NCBI GenBank assembly: GCA_949317995.1
Contig: OX439043.1
Coordinates: 58,111,339-58,175,338, forward strand
Length of the DNA stretch: 64,000 bases
Reading direction: 5' to 3'
Origin: Acholoe squamosa
Taxonomy: Eukaryota > Annelida > Polychaeta > Phyllodocida > Polynoidae
Shown piece after piece: positions 21,840-33,800 of this stretch (positions are counted from its first letter, which is position 1; the number at the start of each line of letters is the position of its first letter). The notes beneath the pieces are model-generated. The model made no database searches, was not told the DNA's origin, and saw nothing but the letters and a program-made list of their open reading frames with translations. The position numbers and the translations under genes were made by a program.

Positions 21840-24800
21840 TCATTTCCACTTAGAGTAATTTGTGCGAACCTTCCACGAGCTCGGGCTTGATGGTGGGGTT
21901 GGGGTTTTGCTTACACTCTCTTTTGTATCTTTAGTGTCTTTTTGGATCTTTGCATAAGGGTTGCAAACTGATGTAGATACCGACTTGGCAGAATTCAGGT
22001 TCTTGGACTTCACTTCTGAGGTATTTTTCAGGAGTGAGATAGTCGCAGGACCTGTTTGCTTAGTTGGACCAGAGAGGGAGCCTTTGCGGCTTGCCGTAGG
22101 AATTGATGAAGTAGGAGAGGACTTGGATAGAACATTAACTGCATCGACGGCCTGAAAGGATGAGAAAAGTGAGTAATGGCTAGACCAAAGTCCCTGAAAT
22201 ACTTGGTTTATGATCAGGCATGCCGCTAAGAGCCAAGTCTGTAGGCAAAGCGATGAGATGTAAGTCGGCTATGGATCATAATGCACCTAGAACTGAAAGG
22301 GTAGCTGGATGGAAAATCATGACATTTCTGTTAGAAATCAAAAGAAAGTCCTTTCTTTAAGAGAGATTGTTATGATGAGTATGATAATGTGCTATGACCA
22401 ATGCAATAACATTTTCATGGATTAACGAAGATTTGCGATAGATACTAGAAGAAAATGCGTGATGTAGATGGAAAAAATACAAACATTCTGCTATATCATA
22501 CATCTAAAAATTGTTACTGATTACAACAGATTTGTTTTATAGCTTGTGCGGAAATTCAAAGACTACAATACTTCACAAAGGCTTCATTTCTCTACAGATC
22601 TTATAAATGATTTGAAGCTTATGTACAGGATTAATGCAGTATCATATTCTTATCAGCGTCACCCTAAACAAAGAAAATGCATTTGAAAGAAAGGTAGGAA
22701 ATTTGAAAAAAAAAGAAGGCAATCATGAACTGTTAGCTAAATATTCATAAGTTATTATTCTTCATCTTCACCTCCCATAAAATAAACCACAAAACTTAAC
22801 CCTGACACCATACTTCCCTTTAACTAATACCCTTAGACATATACAGTCTTATTAGCAAACTAGCCTCTATAACTTTAACACAATCATGTCAAGGGTTTGA
22901 CTGTGATCTGTACATAAATAAGTACGAGGTGTACATGGTATAACAAATGTCTCAACAGTACTCAAGCTATAGGGTGATCACTGCTTACATATATTGTATG
23001 AACAATGTGTCTGTAAAAAGTGTGAAGGAGAAGATAACCCAAGTAAACTATGAGATGTCAAATGTAGCTGACTGAAACACCTGTGTTTTTTATGCAGGGT
23101 TACAACTATTCATTAGCCTTTCTTTGTTCTTAATCTATCCAAGATTAACCTATTATACACCATGCCAATGATAGTTGTAATCCCTTTATGTTCTTATCTG
23201 TGATAACAAAAAAGTACTAAATAGGGAAAATGCCTTGGACTTCTCCCACCACTCTATGAGCTATTATGTGAAATTCTGATGATGTAATACAGCCACTTCT
23301 ACCAATGCCTAGACTTGTTTCATGTCTTACCTTTTCCTGTGACCAAGACAGAACAAAAAGAAAAGAAACAAAAAATAGGGGTATTTAAAACACAAAGCTG
23401 GGTTATGAGTATTGATATGATATATTATGATATTCATGATAAAAACACCCCTTCACCTACAGTTATATAGAGGTATCATTTTAAGAAGAAAGTGAATAAA
23501 TAGTGTGAATGACCTAAGGTGCATCTATAATTTCTAAATGAATGGTGTGCAGCTAGTATAAAGAGAACTGACATTTTCAAATAGCAAATATCTATTGCAG
23601 GAAAAAATGAATCTTTTAAGAATAGAAACATAAGAATGATTATAAGTAAGAACTGAGGATGTTGTCTTTCGGTCTTGGTATATTTTATAAGCGAGGTGAA
23701 AAAAATGTTAAATGTTACCACAGATTTTTTTTTCTGTTCTGTTATAAATCAAACTGAAGAGGAAAGTTGAGAGCACAGAAACATATTGAATATTTTCCTT
23801 TGAACTTAAATAGTGAATAGCATTGTTTGAGTTATAGACATAAGAAAAGAATAATTGTAGTTGTCTTGTACATTTGGTGTGGACGCCAATATAACAAATG
23901 ACACACACAATTCAAAGCGAGTAAAAGGTTAACAGGCAGTTAGTGGTAATTCAACAGGAAGGCACTAGGGGTCAGTAGAGTCAACGTTGATCAGACAGTA
24001 AAGTTGTGCTTACTCCACCTTGGTTTGTGATGCGGGGAAGCGTGTAAAGTTTTAGGAATCTATGTATGGACCGGCAAATGTTGAAGAGCGTTGCAGATGC
24101 CGCCGTTTCTAAAATAGAGGCGTTACAACGGCAACATAATTATTTTCCGTTTTGCTGATTGCATAACTGCTACTACTTGTAAAACTCATGAAAAAATATT
24201 GAACAAATATAGAAAGATGACAATACAGAAAACATAAAATTACAAAGAAAATAAAGTAGAATAGTTAATTACAAAATGGGGGTTTGGTCATCTGATTGCA
24301 GCACCTGGAACCAATAACTGCTGGGATTTTAATCAAAGGTTGTTTTAACCCTTTACAACCAAATAAATTGTCCAAAAAGTTCCTCTGCTTGACAGTGTCT
24401 ATTATTTGGTCCTTAACCACTTCAAAAACCAATATGTTTATTTGTGTGAGTATATTTGAAAAGAAACAAGTGAGATGTGAGAGGATGTCCATATATGTGA
24501 ACAGACATAGGCTAATGGCTTGATTACACAAGTCACCAAAGTTAAATCGAAGTTTTCCAAAATCGTATTTTATTCCTAAACATCCTATCATGCCCCATTA
24601 TCAATGTTGCTCAGTATGATTTTGAACACAATCATTTGCTTTGAACAGTAGAGATGTCAAAGAGGTGAAAACCTCTACAAAACCTTTCCCTACAATTTTT
24701 TTTAGACTAATCATTTTGTTTTCTGGACTACATGGCAAGGTTCCCACAACGAGTGTTGAATCGACTGAACTCGCAAGTAACTTGGAAAGTATAGGTCTGG

Positions 24801-27800
24801 CAATTTTGACACTACAGTGACAGCAAAGAAGAAACGTAGTCCATACATATTGAGAATTATGGAACTAGAATGAATTTATTGTTATGAATATATTGTAATG
24901 TCCAATATAACCATAGAAGGAAAGATAACATGCAAAATATGATTTCTATTCAAAGTTCATCGTGTGTATGACACCCGATCCGCCCAGAGCTGACACCCTA
25001 AGCTGACACCCCCATAGGAAAGCATTGAGTGCACAAAGGATGTTACATCCATTTTGAGATAAACTACTTTTTTTAAAACCTTCATATCAGAAAGATAAGG
25101 ACCAGATAATAGGTAACAATTACACCTGTATGATCCTGAATATGTACACTAATTCATGACAGGTTTCATTTTCTCTCATATTTAATCATTTTGATGTTAT
25201 TTGAGGGTGAAGTGACAGTCCCATCTCTCAAAGAGGCCATTTTGAGTTCTTAATTTTAAGCATGCCCCCCACCTGTCTCTAAAAACTTGGAAACTTTCCA
25301 AGTTAATTAGGGAACTACATATTATTCTAGTACTTTTCAGCAAGGAATATGAGCCATCCACTGACTTGTACATAAAAGCGAGATAAAAGATTTATATGAC
25401 GGCGGTGACACTGGGATGACAAGACGAGGTGGGAGATTTGGAAAAGTAGCGACTGCTGGCTAGTCACAACCTTTGTATAGCGTGTATGTTGATACGCTGC
25501 AGTGTAGACTACTGTGAATCAAATAAATTTGTTCTAAACTCACCAAATACCTTGCTTCTCACTGTAAATTGGGGGTAAATTGAAAAAAATGCAATGATTA
25601 TCATAATGTGCCAAACCTTTTAGGAGATTAAAGAGTATTTTAACTTCTTTTTTTTCTTGAGAGGCAGGACTGCTGGATGTACTATGGATAACTGATGGTT
25701 TGGGGAGGGGGAGGGTGTCTGGGCCTAAACTTGTTCTCAGATAAATGTGAAAGGAACTCAAGCAGACTGAAAACATGTAAAGCAAGCACAATGACTTTGA
25801 ACAGCAGGGGAACCGTGTTTAAAATCAGAGAAAAGGCTGTGAACATGCTACAGTCACATAAAAGAACAAAGGTGACAAAAGGGAACACCCAGAGATTGTC
25901 ATATATACCTGAAAAAAACTCATCCGGATAATTCAATGGCTCAGTGCAAAGGTGTTAATGACTGGACATGGAGAAATTCCTTTCTGTTTGGCAGCACACA
26001 TTGAAAATGTACTACATTGTACTACAGTCGACCCTTGCTTCCTCAGATTTTGGTAATGCAAGAAAAATTGTCTAAGGAACAAAACTATCTGAGGAATTAA
26101 GTCCAAATGTAATAGAAAATAATATATAGAGGGAGTTTTAGATCCTGTGTTTGAGGTAATGAGGAATCTGAGGAAGCAAAGGGTCGAGTGAGCATGGATG
26201 ACTGTAGTACATTGTACCTACACCTAAGCAGCCAGGTAGAAAGGTTGATCCCCACCAGCTTTAGTCACAGCCTTCTACACTGACGTGACAAAATCAAAGG
26301 TCCAACCAAGATGTCTTTCTCATTTCTCCAATATCAAACGGTTAACAACATGCTTTATTTCAATTACTGATTAAAGATATCATTATTGATCGGTAGCTAG
26401 TGGACTAGGGATTATCCTCACCTCTTTGTGGGAGTAGGACTTGCGGCTTCCCTTGGCCATCGCTTCCTCCTCGGTCTCTTCTACCCGGTACAGTCCTGAA
26501 ATGGAAGTCAATTCTTCATTAGAGTTATAAGTTTTCATGATATTATCTTGATAAAAATAATCTTAGAACTACTTTATGAAAATAAAACAACTTATTATGA
26601 TCTTGATAGCTACAAATGCAAAGTTGGATACATTCATCATGGTATTATTGAAAGATTTATGATATTTTGTTGGTATTTGGTGAAAGTCTTACCTGGGTCT
26701 TCCTTTGAAGCCGCACGTCTCCGTCTGGGTCGGTTCTCCTGGTCATCAATGTCTCCTTCGGTGGCTGACATCCGTCTCTCTTTCTCCATCATTTCCTCAC
26801 GATAACTTTCCTCAATGAGTCGGTTGTCTGTATAGCAAAAATAAAATATGATTGGAACATCGGGAAATTTCTTCATGGATGGAAGTTATGTGTCATGATG
26901 TCACACAGGTAACTACCATACTAGAAGCTATCGTTTCTTAAGTAATTATAGTATACTTTTTTTGCTTATCTATTCAGATTCTATAACTATGCAGAAGCTT
27001 GAACTGTGCATATTGGTAATACTGGGAATCTTTTCATGCTTAATGGAGTATGCATTTGCTGTTTCGCATCTAAAATTCTACACATTTTTATTTCCATATT
27101 AAATATTACATGGTACATGATAAGGATATTAACTAACCCACGAGGCAATCTACAAAAAGAGGCAAAAACCACACAGGAAACAGCTTGCTAATACTGAAAC
27201 TACATCACACTGGCACTAGCTGTGCCTCTGTCATAACTTAAACCAACGACAATCTGAACATACAGCGTGCACTGACACCCAACCAGAAAAGCAAGCAGCT
27301 ACTCAATATTTCAACTTTATAATCTGAACCACCACCTATCTAGCCTTAAAGTTAATTTTGCTATTAAGTTAGAAAATATAGCTCATTATCTTTGATACTT
27401 TTACCAGGATTTTGCTAATTTCATTATATACATTAAGTGCACAGAAATACAACACTAAAAGGTAATACTCTAACTGGGTGTTGTTGCTGTACAGTGATTA
27501 ATATGGAGCTTCACCTGTTTCATCATCAAGCTCGGGCTCACTGTCGTCAGCGTGTAACCGGCGTTGGGGATCGCCGGTCAGGTCACTCATGCTGTAACTC
27601 TTACGTATGTGGTCGGTTATCTTTGCCTGGCCCTGGACGCATGCACAACAAGACAGAAAGAGGAGACGTGCAACATTAGAACATAGGAGGGAAGAAAACC
27701 TAAAACTTGAAATATACAGCAGGTCAAGTGTATGGATAAGGTTTAGATTTTTTCTCAAAGGTAACTTCCCCTCAGGGTTGGCTTTTCTAGGTTTAAAGTA

Positions 27801-30800
27801 TTCTTCACGGTTATGAAGTAATACCTAGGAGCATCACGACGGTTGTTATGCTCCCAACACTGACTTTGGGTGACCAAACAGAAACAGCATACCCTACATG
27901 TAACTACCGTAATCTCTCGTGTAGAAGACGCGTCCTCTACGCCAAACAAATGCCTTGTGCGTCTCATAGGATTTTCTGAAGTTAAGGGTGCGTCTTATAC
28001 GGGGGGGTAATTTTACTATAGAACAGTACTAATCTTACAAATTTTAGCATTAAAATGTGCGTCTTATACGCGAAAATGCATGTGCTGAGTTTGGGGTGCG
28101 TCTTATACGCGCAGCGCGTCTTCTACGCGGGAGATTACGGTAATTTGGTTCCTATTTATTCAGAATACCTGCAGTAACTATATCATTTTCTGCAAATGAA
28201 AATCTTTGCGAGGTTTCTGAAGAAATATGGATCTTCCATTCAGTGGTCCATTGAGAAAATGAAATATCAAGCATGCACAGAAAGAACTCCAATAACTGTT
28301 GCAGGTTAATGTCTGGGTTTTGAACCAGGTGGCGCAAATGTCTGGCAGGGATGACTATCACCTGTTTCATCAACTTCAGACTCGGTGTCGTCCAGCGTAA
28401 AGGCACCCTTGATGTGGTTCAATACCTTGAACTGACTCTGAACACAGCCAAACAATACATTAGAATTTAATATAGAGGTTTCTAGGATATAAAATCCTGT
28501 TCTCGAAAGCATATTCCCAAAATACTCCATCCCCATGACATCCATTTTTTCTTGTGAGATGCATATAGTCCTGACCACAACATATTCGGTTACTATCACT
28601 GTTCCTATAGAAACTCACTTCTTTCTTACTTCGCCTTTCCAAGGGCAGTGGTGTCTGAATACTCTCGATATATGTATTTTGTTTACCTTCTATCTAACTC
28701 TTCCACAGTTTATTTCATACTTTAAATTTGACACCTTGTGCATACATGTGATATGTTGCTTGTTTCTACTACTAAAAACATACATGACACAATTATTATA
28801 CATGGAGACATCTTTGATTGAGCAAACTATCTAACCCAACTGTGAATCTGTGAGTCACCCATCAGACAATACTGATTGAACGCCATGTTGGCATATGAAC
28901 ACTTAAAGCTTTGTAAGTCTATAAAGTGTCAATATAAAAGGAAAAGATTTGAAGGTAAAGAAATATCATCTCTGTGAAGATGAAATAGCAGCAGAGCTTC
29001 GGACGAAGTATAACAGCTATACAGTTGACCAACGAGTACAAGACTTAAGCGGGTGCTTTCTGCAGATTTTACAGCTATTAAAATTAAGAGTAATAAAATC
29101 AGTAATTTTAGAGTGGTTTCTCTTGAATTAAACTGAATGATTACGCACAACCAAACAGTATTCACAGCTAAACAGAGATCTATATCATTCTGGGAGAGCG
29201 CATAAATGTATATGTACTCATTTGTGCAAAATGAAGATAATTATTGTCTCTCGTGAAATGAGGATGGTGTCCGAGTAACCCACCTTGTTTAGCATGTCAT
29301 GAACCTTAAGCTAAGCAAAGGGAATGGAATTACATCTCATTAACAATGTATCGCATTCACAAATGGATACACTAATGTCAACGCGTTCTAATCTTTAACA
29401 TCAGACATGTCAGTTCAGTATTGGCCAAACATCTGAAGATTATTTTGGGGGACTCATAAATGGGGTTTATACCCTATGTATCTCAACAAAACACCTAAAA
29501 ATGGATGCTCTGGGATAGGGCACACCTTTACCAATAAGCAAAACTATGAAATTACATCTAAAATTCTTTATACATTTTTTTTCTATACTAAAATATCAAC
29601 CTCAAACATCTGAAATGTTGCAGGCATCTGAAACTCTGACATGTCTGTAACATGTATACTGAATACCGTAATCTCCCGCGTATAAGACGCGTCCTCTAGG
29701 CCAAACAATTGCATTGTGCATCTTATAGGATTTCTTCAAGTTGGGGGTGCGTCTTATACGAGGGGTAATTTTACTATAGAACAGTACTGGATTTACAAAA
29801 TTGAGCCTTAAAATGTGCGTCTTATACGCGAAAATGCATTTGCTAAGTTTGGGGTGCGTCTTATACACGCAGCGCGTCTTCTACGCGGGAGATTACGGTA
29901 CAAAAAGTTTCAGTAAACTAAAGCCTATTGGATGCAAATTGCATCTACACAGGTTTAAACAGAGGGATCATTATGTTCTTATAGACAGGAAGGCTGCTAT
30001 TTTGGTTGGATACATTAAAGTTGAATTCAGATTTTTCCAAAATATGTGTCATCTAAGTCTTTAGGGATATTTTAATTTGTGTTTTCTTAGCAAAGTTGTC
30101 TTTTTTCTCATATCTAAATGTGGCTTAAGTTTAAATGATGCAGTCATGTCTACTTTGGGTTTACAATAAACATTAGACGTGATACTTATTCACATCATTT
30201 GAAAATGCATCAACATTTTCGCCGATTTTTCGATAACACATCTGTTTCACCCTTTGTTTAAATGGATATTTATTGCATTCTTCCTTGCTCAATAACAGTT
30301 CCTTGCATTACATTGGGGTATGTCTGAACGATTCATTGGTATGGTAGCGATCGATGTCACCCTTGGACATTTTAAGGTAGCTAAGTGCATTTGTCACACA
30401 ATGAAGGAATTCCCCACAGGCAGGTAACCTACCAGTGCCGCATTCATGCATCATACCACTCTTACATGGGCAATACTCTCATGTTGTTTTTTTAAAAATA
30501 AATTTATTGACCAAAGCTCACGTTCTACCGCATTAGTCAGATAAGGTTTTGCATAATGCGCCGATGCCGTGCCAGCAAGGTAGACGCCTGTGTTGGCATC
30601 ATGTCGACAAAAACATGGTCTTAGTATGGTTTTAACTTGAGGACACAGAAGAGAACCCGATGCCTACCTTGATAGCAGTGGTGAGCACAACGTTGGTAGC
30701 ATAGTTGAAGCCTTTAGAACCAAGGCTGAGGATGGCAGAGTAACCTTGGTCACTAGCCTTGGCGATGTATGTATCTATCTCCTATAAACAGAAAGAGAAA

Positions 30801-33800
30801 TAGTATTTGACTCAAATCTTTTCTCTATGAGACAGCTACATGACAGGGTTATCAGCTGGGCCTATATTCCATAGCTCATAGTGCAAGAAAAATAAAGGGG
30901 AATTACAGGGTTAAGACCAGTGGCAACATTCTAACCGTCTGAAACTCCATCATATGCATCTGCCTCTATATAATAATCTATACCAGAAGCAAATCAAACA
31001 TTTCAGTGTTTAATAGACATAACTGACCTTCTCCCTCTTGGCTAGTTGCGGATGGAGGAACTTGCGGTAGAGTATGGAGGCGCCTTTTGTAGCCGGGGAC
31101 AGCAGCCACAGCACAAACAGGATCTTCATCTCGTAGTAGAAGGGGACCCTAGAGGAGGCAAGCAGAACAGTTCATGAAATGGTTAAGCTTTTATCACCTA
31201 TTCACTAAGAGCAATTGACTTCAGCCAAGTTGATGTAATATATAGGAATGGTATTGGTTTTAGTTAAAGACAAACTTTTAAAGACGAAATAAAAACAAGA
31301 CATAACCTAAACACATTTGCTTGGGTAATAATCTCTTACAAGCTTTGTATGTCATGGCTATGCTCTAGTTTTAGAGAGGAATCCGCCTTCCCATTGAACC
31401 GCTACCGTAATTTCCTACATGTAAGACGTGCCTTATATGCGGGATTTTAGTTCTCCCTGGATCTGCAAGGGGGACACAGAAGAGCTTTCTTTTGATGTTA
31501 CACTCCCCTATGTCATATTATGACATGGGGGGCGGGGGTCTGTGGGGGCCTAGCTGCACATAGCTTTTTGAATTTTGAAAATCCATTCAGAAGGAGAAAA
31601 GTTATGATTTTTTGATTTTTTGGGAGCATTTTCTAAAACTCAAGTCTTATACTCGGGCTGCACCTTATAGGCGGGAGATTACGGTACCGGTATTTTATAT
31701 TTCAGAAACTGACTGGTACAAATCGAGGAAATCACCCTATTAGCCTTCATAGAACAAAGGAATTCAGAAAATCAGAAGAATCCCATACCTCAAGATGTAA
31801 TACGTTATGTACATATCATGTACAAAGAAACTTTTACTTAGTCTTGATGATACAACAAATGTCCTGATTTAGTCTAAATAAGTTATATCTAGATCAATTC
31901 ATACTCACCATGCTATGAAAATGTCTGCGAACGTCTCTATACAGGTGAAAAAGGCAAATACGATCCAGTACATCATCCATTTTACCTGTGGGAAGAGGAA
32001 CAGGAATAATAACAAATGTGTATCAATTTATCTCTGTTTTTTTTTTTGTTTGTTTTTTTTTTGTGATTCAGTTTTATTCAAGAATGTCACCACAACTGCC
32101 AAGGTCATGTTTCAATGAATCACCTTACTTCCTCTTATTGATAACGTGCAATGGATGCTGGAGATTACTCGTCCAATTCCATTCCCTCCCCCGCCCTCAG
32201 CATCATGATCCATGGGGTGTATATGTATTCATACACATCTGTCTATACCTACAGTTTACACTACCCCATTAAGGTACATTCTACTAAATCAATATTATCC
32301 TGACTGTGAGATAACAGCAGCATGCCATATGGCTAAGTGATATAAGAGTACGCATGTTTGTATGTAAACCTATCACATGATGATCTGGATTTTCCAGTTG
32401 CATGTATAGCATATCCGGTAGTTGGTGGGGCCTTTAGAACCAAGGTAAGCAGCATACAGCAAAAGCCTCGTTAGCAATGACTTTGTATGATTATCAGTGT
32501 CAACCACCAAGGCTTGGTTTATGGGGGGGGGGGGCAACCTATAACTGTTTACAGTCCCTTTTTTTTTAACAACAGAAGTTGATAAGGTGAGGCGAGCATG
32601 GCAACCGTGCCAGTAGCATCAAGGTAGTGTTGAGGTGTGGAGGTGTAGACACCGTCCTCCTGAGCTGTTACAGTCCCTGATTAATATACTTCATTATATT
32701 TTCCTGTGTGACCCTTTTCCTTTGAACAGTTTAGTTTTTTTTAAGAGATATGTGGATCTAGGATAGAGAGGTAGAGGTACTTGGATAGGGTATGTAATAT
32801 CTCCGTAGGCATGTATACGTTGTCTCCGTAGGCATGTTTATAACATAGTTATCGAGTTTAGGCACTAATTTCAGTTCATAAAATGGATAATATGAGTTCT
32901 CATATCTAGCGATATAGAACCCAAAATTGACAGTGGACTGGACATACTTTGACAACGAGTTGACACGAAAGTAAATCCTTCATTTTTGAAGCATATAGAC
33001 CAAATCTGGCGAAATGCTTTGGACATAACATAGTTGAAACCTTATTCTAACTCCCTGTCGGGTAGATTACTTGATATTATGGCTGTATTTGATATAAAAA
33101 AAGATTAAACTTTCGAAGCGAGCGACTGGCCGTGTGTGTTCGCCATAGCGTTTGTCAACATGACCTCTCGTGCCATCTGGTGTATAGGCTATCAACTAGC
33201 CACGGGCATTAACTTAATAGAAGAGGAACCATAGCGAACCCGTATAAAGCAAAGCTACTACACTCCCTTCTGTATGTTCCCACTGCAAGTAAGTTTACGC
33301 CCATGAAAGTGGCGCAGCCTGGTGTATAGTGATCAAACTCATTTCAACATGAAACCAATATGGCAGAGGGCCGTCTTGTGGACTCGCAAAAGAAAACAAT
33401 GGATTCTATCGATTTTAAAGGTAAATACTTAGAATTAATGGTGGAAACCATGTTATAAATGCAATATGTAATGAATAGACTTGCACTGGTTGGCTTCATG
33501 GGTTTGATAGAAGCATTCGCCTTCGGCTCATGCTTCTATCACCCCCTGAAGCCAACGAGTGCAAGTCTATTCATCATATATTACATTCATACGTTGTATT
33601 CAGTGCAGCTCTACGTGTGTTAACCATCTATACCCTTCTGTTCCAAACCCTTGCTTTGTGCTAGAAAAAGCTGAGGAGATCCTGATCACTATTGATTTTG
33701 ACTGGCTAGGCATTGCATGTAACACTCCTAAAACCATGAGAGTAGGATATCACAGCTCTCCACTGACAAGAGGAGGCAGGATATCACAGCCCTCCACTTA

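Noticed and set aside
24961..25015. Short repeat of GCTGACACCC / ATGACACCCG
   Set aside because: Only three imperfect copies; too little to call a tandem repeat or binding-site array.
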